A stretch of DNA of 64,000 bases from Diabrotica undecimpunctata (lineage: Eukaryota; Arthropoda; Insecta; Coleoptera; Chrysomelidae): assembly GCF_040954645.1 (NCBI RefSeq), contig NC_092806.1, positions 74,712,141 through 74,776,140 on the forward strand, written 5' to 3'. The translations under genes were made by a program, and so were the position numbers. Numbering within the stretch: position 1 is the first letter of the stretch; the number at the start of each line of letters is the position of its first letter. Under the pieces are notes generated by a model that did no database searches, was not told the origin of the DNA, and worked only from the letters and a program-made list of their open reading frames with translations. This document shows, in pieces, positions 33,650 to 45,245 of this stretch.

Positions 33650-36600
33650 CCTAGTTTTTTTGAGTTCACTTCTGAGGTCAAACTGTAAACCTTTTTTATG
33701 GGACAATGCAAAAGTATGTGGTCAATGTCCTTTGTACCGCATTCACAATATGGATGTACTTTTATTTTTTGTCAATGTATATGCAAATGGATGTGTGTCT
33801 GTACTACAATGTCCTGTCCTCATCCTTATTATATTACTCAGGTGTCTTTGGGATACCACAATGTTCTGTCCTCATCCTTATTATGTTACTCAGGATATTT
33901 TTGAAACTATGGTTTGTCTATAAATGATGGTTGAATTTAAGAATACCATTTCCCTTTAATTTGTGTTAGAGATTTCCAGCATATGTCATGTTCCTTTCTT
34001 ACTTTACTGATCAATATTGGCCAGACATCTGTACAGTTTATTTTCATTCTTTCTTTCAATTAGTGAATGTTCTGACCACAATTTATATTTTGTTGTTCCC
34101 TGAGTTTGGTTGTATTAGTTACTGTCTTGTTTCCAATATAATACGATCATTTTTTGCATTTGTGCCAACTTTTGTTAGTTTCCGTATAGCACTTTTAGAA
34201 TCACTAAACACAATACTACAATCAGTTATGCCTTGGTTTTGGCATGCCTTTATCCATTTATTAATTGCTACTATTCATATGTTCATTGCGGATGGTAATC
34301 TAGATGAGTATGAATAGTTGGGGTTTGGGAATGTATAGGTACACCATAACCTGTCTCTGAATGAATAAGTATTTTTCAATTATTTTTTCTGTTGCTGCTT
34401 TGAATTCCATATTTTAATGAATATCTGACTTTGTAATTTTTAAGTGAACTGTAGGCAGGTGTGTGTATTGTATGTCCATGTTGAATAAGAAGTAGGGTAT
34501 CACATTTGATGCACGAATTATATTTTTGTATGGTTTCAGTTAGTCAATTTCCTCTACTAGATATGGTCTGTCTTTTTGTTTTAAGTATCCTATATTATAG
34601 TTACATGCCTGTTTTATTTCTTTGGCTACCATTAAAATTTGATTGTTTTGACAGCTGTACATTTTTGAATGAATTTTGTTGCTAACAATTTTAGAAATTC
34701 TAGCATTATCTTTGCTGTTTCTGACAGCAGTGCTGTTGTGGGAGTTGACTTCATGCACCCAAGGATAATCCTTAGAGCTTAACATTGTGACTGTGTGTAG
34801 TATGTTAAATTTGTGCAAGGTGTTTTTATTTGATGGTTTTAAGAATGTGCTGTCACAGTCAAGATGTGATCTTAAAAGACCATAATATACTTACCAGTAA
34901 TAATATAGAAGGGTCTCCACCCCACCAGGCTTTTCCTATTGCCCTCATTAATAACTTTAGTGCTTACTTTTGCCTTGCTTCTTATGTTTTCGATGGGGGT
35001 TCCAGTTTAGGTTTTCAGGGATATGTAAGTAGGTATTACTAGTTTTTGCAAACCATAATACCTCACTGTTGTTTACTGATATTGAGAAGTTGTGTTTCCC
35101 TAGCCTTTCTTTGTCTGCAAGAATTAAATTTCACCCTGTTGCTATTTGGATTGGGTTGTGGTGTTTGCTAATAGGACTAGAGCATCTGCATATGGTAATA
35201 AAGTGCATTCCTCTGGTATCATTTCATAGATCAACTGTATGCCAATGTTGAATAATAAAGGACTGAGTGATTCTTGTGTTGTGAAAGCCAGACCTATGAG
35301 GTTTTCTTCCTCATCTTTAGCATATATTTTTCTGTTATGAAGGAGCTTGAATGTGAGGTTAGCCAGTTCTATTGGGAGATTTATATCTAGCAATTTTTTT
35401 TTATAAAGTACGTACATGATGACATAGTTATAGGCAGCCTTTGTATCTAAACATATTCTCAGCACACCTTTGTTTTCTGACATAGCTGCCTGGATATTTG
35501 ATGTAAGAAAAGCAATAGTAGTTAGGATTCCCATACCTTTTCTGAACCCTTGATTGATAGCTGTTAAATTTATGTTTGTTTTCCAGTATCCATCCTAATC
35601 TGTTTTTAATGAAGTATTCCATTATTTTGTCCACACATAATGAGAGGGCTATAGCTCTATAACTATCTATGAGTTGAGGATTTCTGGTTGGTTTGAGAAC
35701 TGGCAGTATTACTTGTGTTCTCCAGCTCTCAGGTATCTCTTTCTCCTCCAGTGCTTTGTTGTAGAATTGTAGTTGTAGAATTTTTTAACTGTACTTCATA
35801 CATAGCTCATATCAGAGTTTCGGTTCGGATTTCTGCAAAACTTTCCAACATTATCTCTTTTTTTCTGCCTTTTTTTTTGTCGCTGCAATTGTTTTTTTTT
35901 TGACATGAGTATAGTTTTCTATTGTGAATTGTGTTTTGAGCTTCAAAATTGCTTCCTTTTTGTCTGGTTTTTAATTGGTATAGTCATATTGACTGCCATC
36001 TCCATTATTCGAATTAACTCACTATATTCCAGTTGTTCTAAACATGGTGTTCTGTTTATATTATGGTATTCTTCCCAGTTGGCTCTTTTATAATTCCTCA
36101 CTCCTTTGTTGATCTTTTCCCCAATATTGTTTACAGAGTTGTATATTTATTTTTGTGGGTAGTGGTCACTGAATCTTAGGTTATTTATCACTGTCCATTC
36201 GCATTTGTGGGCTTGATTGCTGGAGGTCACAGTCAGGTCTATTGCACTTCTCCTTTGTCCTTGTCTGGTGAGTTTTGTTGGTGTGCTATCGTTATGAACA
36301 TATTGTTTTCCTCAACAAATTCCTGTATATGATTGCCACTTGTATCACATATTTCACATTCCCATGTAACGTGATGGGTATTGAAGACTCACATTTTTTA
36401 ATTTTAATTATTGTCCTGAATTTGCTGGTTTCTATTTTGTTTGCACATTTTAAAATTTTTTATTTTAGGTTTTTTTAGTCAGTAATTAGTAATTGAACTG
36501 ATTAGTAATATTAGACTCCTATAATTAGAGTTTACACTACATATTCCATTGGATAATTTTAAGATTTGTTTTAGCCATTTATAATATGCTAGTTACTTGT

Positions 36601-36700
36601 AGATGGGGACTGAATGTTTAGTTGATTTGATTATTTATATTGTGTGTTATATTTTGATTTTTTGATTACATTTCTGGCTTATCCAAATCTTCCGAAGATT
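33650..36700 (-). pseudogene. LINE with RNase H, ORF2: endonuclease, RT, RNase H, C-terminal finger
   Basis: Minus-strand order from the right: an endonuclease end with a TVTSSNQAHKCEWTV then LRFSDHYPQK block near 36150-36240 (SDH motif of APE nucleases); linker text near 36000-36100; RT motif A RICLDTKAAYNYV near 35400-35450; a damaged motif B SLSPLLFNIGIQLIYE near 35225-35275; LLPYADALVLL near 35165-35205 (YADD reduced to YADA); RNase H with CSIVFSDSKSAIRKLTKVG near 34160-34220; and HPYCECGTKDIDHILLHCPI near 33695-33760. There are many frameshifts. A 52-bp tandem duplication interrupts the C-terminal region at 33808-33894. Together with the ORF1 remnant at 37170-37640 this is a nearly full-length but dead element. 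Confidence 0.75.
33808..33894. repeat. 52-bp tandem duplication in LINE C-terminal region
   Basis: CTGTCCTCATCCTTATTAT plus ATTACTCAGG occurs from 33808 and again from 33860 with three differences. Confidence 0.85.
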
Positions 36701-37169
36701 TGGACAACTCAAAGTGTGTATTAATTGGGTCCCTAATTTGACATTTGTATTCTATTGGAGTAATTCAAAAAATTTTATAATATTTTTTAACTGAGTATCT
36801 GGCTCACCAATGTCTTCTTTGTTTAAGTTTCTATCTATCTTTGAAAGTAAAGTGTCATGTGCTCCTTTGTCATAACTGACTTTCTTTATTGGAGGAGAGG
36901 CGTTTGCTGTTGATACATTTGAGTATGTTTATTTCGCTCTGAAAATGTTACTGCTTTTGATAAAAGATCTTCGTTGGTTTATTTTGCATATGATTGTCTG
37001 ATTGCTGTCCCTTATTTTGTAGACTGGGAGTTAAGTTTGCAAGAATCTATATGTTTATGTTGTATTGGATGTAGTTGGTAAGTATGATTTGGGATGCAAA
37101 AGATTGGCCTCATAATGTGTTCTAGTAGATCATGGTCTTTTTAATATTACAATGTCTTTCATATTAGGG

Positions 37170-37640
37170 AGAGCTTTTGTTAGTTGCCTGATGTTTCCTT
37201 GGTTTACAGAAGTAACAAATACTACACATGTTTGTTAGACAAGCCGAGCAGTTAAAGCATTGTGTAACTCGTGGTATGTAGGGGTTTAGAGGAAGAGGTA
37301 GATAACATAATTTTATATACCTAGGGATTAATATCCCTTCAAATATTATTACGGTTCCCGTTGGAGAGTGTTCAAATGTTCCATCTTACTTGACTTTGTT
37401 CCTAGAAAATCTTTTTAACACCTAATATCTTAAATTTAATTTTCGCCCACATTTTTGATGATTTCTTCCGTAAATACGGGATTTATATTCCTTGCTATTG
37501 CTTTGCATGTAACCGAGTTTCTTGGTATATAAATTTTGTATTTATCATTAAGGTTGTTATTTTTTGTAAAGTTATTTGCCGCTAATGTAGATTGAAAAAT
37601 TACACCCAATTTATTGTTTCATTTTTATATAACTTCTACC
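37170..37640 (-). pseudogene. LINE ORF1 (gag-like, zinc knuckle) remnant
   Basis: Minus-strand text: DKYKIYIPRNSVTCKAIARN near 37490-37550, IIFEGILIPRYIKLCYLPLP near 37300-37360 and NPYIPRVTQCFNCSAC near 37230-37290, followed by Cys-rich CSICYFCKPRKHQ near 37190-37230. The sequence FEG..LP..IK.Y.LPL...PYIP.V.QCFNC is characteristic of the C-terminal part of I/Jockey-type ORF1 proteins, just before the CCHC knuckle. It lies 5' of the endonuclease/RT remains at 33650-36700 on the same strand, so both probably come from one element. Confidence 0.68.
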
Positions 37641-37899
37641 ACGTCTTTAAAATTTAGTTGAAAAACGTCTTTGGCAATTTTTAAATGATTATAACAAGAT
37701 ATAGTAAGATTATCCAAATGCTGGGAATGTGGTCATTTTCTCTTTGCTCTATAATAGATATAATTCTATTTGTGGGAATTTTTTCAAATTTTAAACTCTT
37801 CAAAGTTATTTTTATGGGCTATATGTTTAGCTGTCCGAAGTTTATTTTCGGCTCGGTAATTAATATTGGCTGTCCAAAAGTTCGATCTTGAAACATTTC

Positions 37900-38732
37900 A
37901 TGGTTTTTAAAAAGAATATACACTGTATATTTTCGATCTAAAATTTCGATTTAAAAATTACTTTTTCTTCCATAGGAAATATTGCCAAAAATTGGTTTAT
38001 CTCTGGTATGATTTTGATGTGATTACCTTGGATATCGGCTTTAATATATTAGTAATTACTGGAGTTTTCTTGTAAGATTATTTGGTTTTCACATAGGTAT
38101 TCTTGGTTATTTTGCAGATGGCTTGGACATTGGAAAATTATACCATGGGTGCAGGTGTCGTTGAGAGGTATAATTTAAATGTTTTTAGGAAATATCTTAT
38201 ATTGGATATTATTGCAAATTCTGACACAATTTGTTTGGGGATAGGTAATAAATAGTAAAGATCGAATACGTTTTCGAAATCAATAGGAATTGTTAGAAAA
38301 TATTGAATTTGATTTCCCTCTATTTTACAAGTGATTTCAAGAATGAACTCAAAATTTAAAATATTTTCGTATTTTAATTCAAATAGTAATTGTATTTTAT
38401 AAAATAAACGAGATTCTTTGTAACTGTCTAAAGAGGTCGCTAGATTTAATAAGGGTGTAAGGTTTTGAGCTTACAAAAGTGATACAATTTTCTAGTCTCC
38501 ATTACATCAAGTATAGAATTGTATTTGATAATGAGTTTATTACACATGTCTTTTAGATAAATAACTCAAATTTGGCTTGAAAATCGACAATATCCTTTAT
38601 TTCTAAAATCTTTGTTTTAAGGATTATTTCATTTTTTTCAATATCTTGAATGGTTTTATTGAACTTATCTGTGATTTGTTGACCGAGGGAATATTGATTA
38701 AGTATTTTATTTTCTAGTCCAGTCGTCAGAGA
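37900..38732 (-). pseudogene. Errantivirus-like envelope (F-type) gene remnant, C-terminal part
   Basis: The minus-strand translation shows heptad-like and FAKL/LHP-type blocks in the order found in Gypsy/errantivirus Env proteins of insects, interrupted by many stops and frameshifts. A block of the YYLLPIP kind and a Cys/Pro-containing block follow in the expected order. It is an old, non-functional endogenous retroviral copy. Its 5' side is interrupted at 38735 by the foldback element, with probable N-terminal env text resuming at 40110-40480. It is probably linked to the pol fragment at 41150-42010 on the same strand. Confidence 0.55.
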
Positions 38733-38734
38733 GT

Positions 38735-40108
38735 TGAACTCTAAAAATTATACGCACAAACTGAATTTTGCAAACAATATTAATTTTAGGACCCCAAAAA
38801 AGATTACCAGTTTACCACTTTTACCCCCGGGCTTCCCCCTAAAACACCCCTCGCAGCAGGGTAAAAACGCAAAAAATCGATATACCAAGAATCTGTACAC
38901 CGTAGAAAAAAATGTAGCTGAAATAATTTTTGACAAAAATGTTTATAACCATTTTTTGTGTAGAATAAACCGTTAGCTTTAGAACTTAGAAATAACTCTT
39001 AAAGCGACAAATCAATGTTCAATAAAATTTGTATCAGCTTGACGGTAAAAATTCGATGTCTTTTGATCCAAATGTCCTATCGACAAAAATTAAGATGCGT
39101 TTTAAAGGCAATGAGTGCAGTTTTTGTATTTTGCCGAGAATAAACTCAATTTTTATAAAGGTGTTAAATAAATTAACGTGGCGCGATTTTTGCCATTTTT
39201 TACGATTCTTGTGAGATCAATAAAATTGATCACTTTCATTGACCAGCTGTAGTAAAATTTCCATTTTTAGAGATCAATCTTTAAAACCTATGACATGAAA
39301 TTTCAATTTTGAGTTGTGGTAACAAATATGAGGCATTTGAAATAAGAATAATAAACGCAGAATTTAATGTTTTATATTACAAACGATCACACGTCACGGG
39401 AAATGCATTTAGGAAGACGGTTTTGGGAGTAGTTTATTGCAGAAGTATTCTTCTTTTGAAAAACCTACTAGTGTAATTGAAAAAAAAAAAATGTTTTAGA
39501 TCATTTGTTGTGTGAAAGTTTAAATCTAGCGTTTTTTAAACATATTTCAAATGTCTCACATTTGTTGCCAAAACTCAAAACTAAAATTTCATGCTATAGG
39601 TTTTAAATGTTAGGCTCTAGTTATCGAAATTTCATAGTGGCCAGGTAATGAAAGGGATATATTGTATTGATCTCGTAAGAATCATAAAAAATGACAAAAA
39701 TCGCGCCACGTTGACGTTTTTAACACCTGTATAAAATCTGAATTTAGTTGCGGCAAAATAAAAAAACTGCATACGAAAGCTGAACTCTTTACCTTTAAAA
39801 CGCATCTTGATTTTTGTCGATAGGTCACTTGAATCAAAAGATATCCAATTTTTACCGTCAAGCTGATACAAATTTTATTGAACATTGATTTCGCGCGCGT
39901 AACTGATATGCAAAATCGAGGGTCGCTTCAAGCGATGTTTCTAAGAGAACGATTCATTCTAAACGTAAAACATTTTTGTTTAAAAGTATCTCAGCTACAT
40001 TTTTTATTTGAAACATTTTTTTCTACGGTGTAAAATCGGTGGTGTAAAAGTCCCAAAATTAATATGCTCGGCAAAATTCAGCTTGTTCGTATGATTTTTA
40101 GAGGTTCA
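38735..40108. mobile_element. Foldback (long inverted-repeat) element 1
   Basis: The left arm (38735-about 39345) and right arm (about 39540-40108) are imperfect inverted copies. Examples: TGAACTCTAAAAATTATACG vs the reverse complement at 40108; AATGTTCAATAAAATTTGTA at 39015 and its inverse at 39862-39886; GTGGCGCGATTTTTGCCATT at 39178 and its inverse at 39692-39712. The centre (about 39346-39540) is AT-rich and unrelated. The similar ORFs on opposite strands (39029-39214 and 39632-39871) are only the two arms, not genes. The arms also differ by block indels. No transposase is encoded. It interrupts the env remnant. Confidence 0.85.
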
Positions 40109-40109
40109 G

Positions 40110-40480
40110 TGGGAATTTCTTTTCCTCGCGTGTTTCATTTGCTTTGTTTATAACTTTTGCTTTACTTTCTTGAATTTTTACGTTAATACTAGAATACATA
40201 ATTATTAATTAATTGTTGCTCCTGGTCAATGTTGAATGGGGAGTTGTTGTCTAAATGTCCCGTAACCAGTTCATAGTGTTTCATTTTTGTTAGGTACTGA
40301 ATACTTGAATACTACTGTTGTATGCTAATAATCCATAATTTACTTCTTGTTCTATTGGGTCTGCTTTATACTCATTTTGATTGTTTAGCAACCTGATATG
40401 TTCTATAATATAATTACATAATTATAGTTAAATGAAATCATTCAGCTATACCATTTGATTCTAGATGCCAGGAGGCGATA
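40110..40480 (-). pseudogene. Probable N-terminal env remnant of the errantivirus-like element
   Basis: The minus-strand text contains an Asn/Gln-rich region followed by a stretch that would lead into the env segment left of the foldback element. Similarity is weaker than in the 37900-38732 part, and position and orientation are the main arguments. Confidence 0.35.
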
Positions 40481-40499
40481 GTGAATTATATCTTGTGTA

Positions 40500-41115
40500 A
40501 TACTTCTTCTGGTGCACTCCATTACTGGAAGTTTGCGATCACTACATCAAAATCTTCTCATTTCTGCGCAACTCTTAGTAATTGTTGAACGTTGATGTCC
40601 GTCTAAGTTCTGATATTTCCTGCTTACTCGTCTTAGGCCCTCTATCTTCCCTTTAATTATTTATCGTAGCAGGTTACATTTGTCATTTATTACTATGTGG
40701 CTTAGGTACGAGGTCTTTCTATTCTTAGTCGTTGTTAGAAGTTCTACCTCTCTATTTATGGTATTTAATATTGTCCGATTCGTAATGTGTTGTGTCCATG
40801 ATATTCTGAGCATTCAGCGATAAAGCCACATTTCAAAAGCCTCTAGATGTCTCATGGTATTTAATTTTAATGTCCAGGCTTCAACTCCCTACAGAAGGAC
40901 TGATCAAACACAGCATTTAATAACTCTAATTCGGATGTCTAAGCTTAGTTGTCGTTAAGATAATTTGTTTCCATTTATTGTACATGTTGCTAGCCTGTTC
41001 TATTCGTGTTTTTATTTCTATATCTGAATCCCACTTATCATTTAATACTACTTCTAAGTATCTGAATTTGTGAACTTTTTCTAATTGAGTGTTATTTAGG
41101 TGTGTAATGTTAATA
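40500..41115 (-). pseudogene. LINE A-family RT C-terminus, decayed
   Basis: Minus-strand text from 41110: HKFRYLEVVLNDKWDSDIEI then TRIEQASNMYNKWK, GVEAWTL, HLEAFEMWLYR, LRISW and further damaged blocks ending with an AGAAG tail near 40505-40512. The blocks match LINE A (YNYLGTTVNEQWDHSQEIK, AFEMWLYRRILRI) and LINE A copy 2 in order. Multiple frameshifts. RT catalytic motifs are not included because of 5' truncation. Confidence 0.72.
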
Positions 41116-41149
41116 GGTCTTTAATGACAGAATTTTTTAAGTTATGTAG

Positions 41150-42010
41150 CATTGTCTGAAATAATTTGTTCTGTAATACATTTTGATTGAAGTATCTAAT
41201 CAAAACATTAGCTACTTCGATGCTTTGGCCAGAATTAAGTTTGTAAAGTTGGGCATATTTGGAGAAGGAATGGACTATCGCTAGAAATTTGGTGTTTCTA
41301 AAAGTTATGGAATCTAAATGTAAAATCTGAAACGGCCTAATTACTGTAGGAGTAATGCTAAATGTTTGCTTTACGGAATTTCTGTCATATTTTGTTGTTT
41401 GGCATATTTAGTGTTCGTTAATATAAGTTTGTATAGAAGTCCACAAGAAAAATGAAATTCTTGTAGTTGGCTGTATATCAGGAATCATAAAAACTTTTAT
41501 TTAAAACCCTTATCATAAAACCTTTTATAAAGGAAAAAACTTACAATGAAGTAAAAACTTCTTTTTGTAAAATGGTATAAAATTTTTAAAAATTATCCAA
41601 ATTAGATTTATAAATTCAGATCATCATCAGTGAAAACCATCTATAAAGTAGTTGGAACCAGCCACATAACGTACAATGTGAATTAAATTACATAATTTGG
41701 GCAACGAACATTATAATTATTATTAATTATAAGACACTAGGTCGATCATAAAGGATTACGTCGAAAAAGGGAACCTTACGCCCTGAAAGGTAACATCCAA
41801 CTTAGAAAAGTCTTTGATACATTTTCGATAATAGCGTAAAAATTCTTTTAATTGTTTAGTATTTTTGGGTATTGGAAAATTTTTAATAGCTTTCATTTTA
41901 TCTGGGTTCGGTAACACCATCTGCTGTCACGATATAACCTAAATATGCGACTTCTTTCTTTAGGAACTCAGATTTATCTATTTGGAATTTGAAGTTGAAT
42001 TCTTTTAATA
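41150..42010 (-). pseudogene. Ty3/Gypsy (errantivirus-like) pol fragment: RT thumb and integrase core
   Basis: Minus strand. FLKKEVAYLGYIVTADGV near 41905-41965 is the RT thumb start of Gypsy polymerases, followed by decayed text near 41790-41880. At 41190-41430 an integrase-type stretch contains a CQTTKYDRN block, PFQILHLDSITF (first catalytic Asp) and FLAIVHSFSKYAQLYKL, where the usual IVD is IVH. The intervening RNase H is not recognised. It differs from the Gypsy family at 1-3650 and 54605-58669. Together with env-like text to its left it suggests an errantivirus-like element. Confidence 0.68.
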
Positions 42011-42544
42011 CGAATATTTTATTTCAATAACAATAATATAAAATTCCTGAAAAATTTAAAAATATAAATTTTCAAACTTGGCGCCATTTTATTTGATTAC
42101 AGTTGACAAACTACATATTTCGTAATATTCTATAAAGTACGCAAACATTAAACAATCGAAAACTCAACAACATAGAATATAATAAACACTAGTGTCTTTT
42201 TGACATAAATTGAAATTCTAAATTATTATTCTTTTAACCATGTACTTCATAAACCTAAATAAAATTAAAGAATAGTAATGGTTAATAGATTAAGAATTTT
42301 AAATTTAATGTTTTGTTATTATATAAAAAATTTTATGGACTAACCTCATGTTGTAAGTTTTTATGATTCTTTCATACAACGTTCTTTAATGTTAGTTTTA
42401 TTGTATTTACTGAAAAAATAATTTTAATAATTTTAGCATATAATGAAGAAGCAAATAAATTTTGCGAAAGCTTGAGATATTAACAAAGAGTTTTACTTAT
42501 CCTGCCCTTCCAATTAATGACTGCAACCTCAAAATTAAAACATT

Positions 42545-42546
<2 letters not shown>
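42011..42546. other. AT-rich interval without recognisable feature
   Basis: No ORF or repeat supported. Confidence 0.5.

Positions 42547-42616
<70 letters not shown>
42547..42616. repeat. (AT)n microsatellite
   Basis: A pure TA tract of about 70 bp. Confidence 0.97.
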
Positions 42617-42617
<1 letters not shown>

Positions 42618-42873
42618 CCTGCTATTATTTTGACATCGATACATTATGCTTTTACCATCAATTTGGCATCGTCTTGAAAAGTAGCGTCTTTATGTCAATG
42701 CCAAGTCCTTAATAACTTTTTTCCTGTAATCTAGGAAGTTTAAGGTTCCTATAAGTTTAACCATCTCAATAGTTAGAGATTTGATGCTGTGTTGGTACTT
42801 TAAAATATCCTTAAAAATCATTTTGGCATCGCTGTTGAATACAATATTACCCACAACGAAATAGTCGATTCGA

Positions 42874-42876
<3 letters not shown>
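42617..42876. other. Sequence between two (AT)n tracts
   Basis: About 260 bp. The minus ORF at 42690-42944 is mostly Ile-Tyr repeat and is not called. Both edges adjoin (AT)n tracts. Confidence 0.5.

Positions 42877-42938
<62 letters not shown>
42877..42938. repeat. (AT)n microsatellite
   Basis: A pure TA tract of about 62 bp. Confidence 0.97.
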
Positions 42939-42940
<2 letters not shown>

Positions 42941-43010
42941 CCATAAATCATTCTAGCATCATTTTTTGTTTAAAAGTAACGGGTTATGAAATATTACACC
43001 TACCCATTGT

Positions 43011-43500
43011 ATCTTCGCTCCAATTGGTCCAGTTGTGACGTACAGCGCCTCAAATTATAGGATTTAACCAATAAAATACAATAAGACAGAAAAATCAAAT
43101 ACAGCAACATGTCAAAAAGGTCTTAGTTATATATCTTCGTTTATATGAGTAATCGTGACCTCAAATGATTTAACTAATAGAATACAATGAGGTAGACAAA
43201 TTAAATTGAGTAGCATGTCAAAAGGGCCTTAGTTAAATATCTTCACTCCTATTTGCCCAATTGTGACGTGCAACACCTTAAATAATAAGATTTAACCAAT
43301 ATAATACAATGAAATAGAAAATTCAAATACAGCAACATGTCAAAATGGCCTTAGTCACATATATTCGGTCCTATTGGTTCAATCATGACGTGCAATACCT
43401 CAAATGATAGGATTTAACCAATAAAATATAATGAGACAGAAAAATTAAATACGTCAAGTGGACCTTGGTTATGTATATGAATCTTCAGTCCTATCAGTCC
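43011..43500. repeat. Tandem repeat, about 122-bp unit, four copies
   Basis: Units begin near 43011, 43133, 43239, 43361 and 43481 (partial) with ATCTTCGCTCC-like starts. Each contains AATTGTGACGTGCA-like, GATTTAACCAATA.AATACAA and AGCAACATGTCAAA-like blocks. The second unit is about 16 bp shorter. Similarity between units is moderate, so this is an old minisatellite/satellite fragment. Each unit carries a CCAAT-type box. Confidence 0.85.
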
Positions 43501-43593
43501 ATTGATCTAGATATCAAATACAGTTACTGCTACCGACAATGTCCAAAATCGAAAGACTACTACTTAATTTTGTTGAAAACCCCTTAATTTTGC

Positions 43594-45245
43594 AGTAATT
43601 TATAAATGTTAATAACTTCGTTTTTACATAATGACATTATATAACGAATAAAATTTGTGGCACTTGTTGAATTATTGAATTGTGGTATATTTGACATAGA
43701 TCAACCAAATAGTGTATAAGTTATTCAACTTGTTTATCCCAAAGAACGATTATTTAAACGACTGTACTTACTTAGATAGTCACTCTGTATTTTGTATACA
43801 CACTTGTATTCTGTAAATCGAACTTGATTTTATAAGAGTTTGTTTTTAAGGTATATTAAAAAAATTGCAACATTTTATTAAATTTGTTATTAAAAATGAG
43901 TATGAAAAAAGGTTGATTTTTTAGCTTATAAACATTCATAATAACTTTTGACATTTTTCATGTCGCATGCTCAATGAAAATTAGATGAAAAAACACAATT
44001 TTCAAAAAACAACAAAACCTATGACTAATGGAGCGAGGATAACATTTTTTTTTAAATCGTATTTCCGTTGTTTATTACCGTTAAGAGCTGAAAATTGAAT
44101 AGATTATAAACAAAGATCTAAATCTTATAAAACATTTTATAAGTGGTACACTCGTATACAGTAATGTCTTTAAAGTGATAGTACTTGTAAAATACCATCA
44201 CGGAAAAGTGGAGAGGTGAGCTACAAAAATATTGTTTATACTTATTAGCCACTTATCTTCATTAAGTAAATGAAATTATAATAAAATTAATTATTTTGTA
44301 GAAAAAAAAGCAGAAAGGTATTTTATTAATTTATAATAATTATTATATAGTTATATTAATAATATACACTTATCAGTAAAATTTAAATATTTCTTACGAT
44401 GTAATAGTAATTCAATAATTTTTTTACGGAAAAATTTAATTATTTATTTTTCCGGTATTTTCCGATAGTCAAAATAGCACCATTCTTATTATTTGGTTGA
44501 GCTACTCCCAGTAAAAAAATGAAGGTTCTACGTGCCACAGAAGCCGAGATATTAAAAATTTTGCAAGCGCACTTGAATTTCAAGCTCCAATCTAAGAAAA
44601 AACGAAGCTCAGACAGTTCTTACCTCCACTTTTCCGTGGCGGTATTTTACGAATACCATTGTTTTAATGGGTTTTAACTTTTTACTCCTTTACTGTATAT
44701 GCCATCCATAACTTGGATCATAAAATGTAGATCTTCATTTAAAATCCTTTCAATTCTTAGATCTTAATTTTAATAAACAATGGAAATATGATGTTAAGAA
44801 TAAAATGCTATCAGTTCTTATTAGTTATATAATGTTCTATTTTTTTTTTCTCCAGCTTTTCATTAAGATTACTTATAAGGGTGTGACATAAAAAATATCA
44901 AAATTAATATAAATGTTTAGAAGCTAAAAAGTTCCCTATTCAAACTGGTTTTTAATAAAAAATTTAATGATATGTTGAAATTTTTTTAATATACCCTAAG
45001 ACTGAAGCCGCAAAGAATCGATATCGATATAAGTTACAAAATACTTATAGAGTCACTGTTTGGACAAGTACAGTTGTTTAAATAATCTCTCTCTGGGATA
45101 AACAAATTGAATAAATTATAAACTATTTTTTCGATCTGCTTAATATTTTGCACACTTTAATAACTCATTAATTGCCATAATTTCAAGTAGCTATATTACC
45201 TATCGTTAGTCAAAAAAACAAAGGTATTAACATTTATAAATTACT
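43594..45245. mobile_element. Foldback (long inverted-repeat) element 2
   Basis: Inverted arms: left about 43594-44220, right about 44625-45245. Matching blocks: AGTAATTTATAAATGTTAAT at 43594 and inverted at 45245; TTATTCAACTTGTTTATCCC at 43721 and inverted at 45095-45115; GGTATATTAAAAAAATTGCA at 43851 and inverted near 44980-45000; CACGGAAAAGTGGAG at 44199 and inverted near 44628-44642. The centre (44220-44625) is AT-rich with no gene. No transposase ORF. It is unrelated in sequence to foldback element 1. Confidence 0.83.

Noticed and set aside
39029..39871. Two similar ORFs on opposite strands (MYQLDGKN...) that look like a duplicated gene
   Set aside because: They are the two arms of a foldback element. 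The similarity reflects DNA inversion, with block indels that ignore the reading frame.
41575..41645. Possible fifth hammerhead-like motif on the minus strand (ACTGATGATGATCTGAAT)
   Set aside because: The GAAA box after a closing stem is missing, so the match is limited to CTGATGATG.
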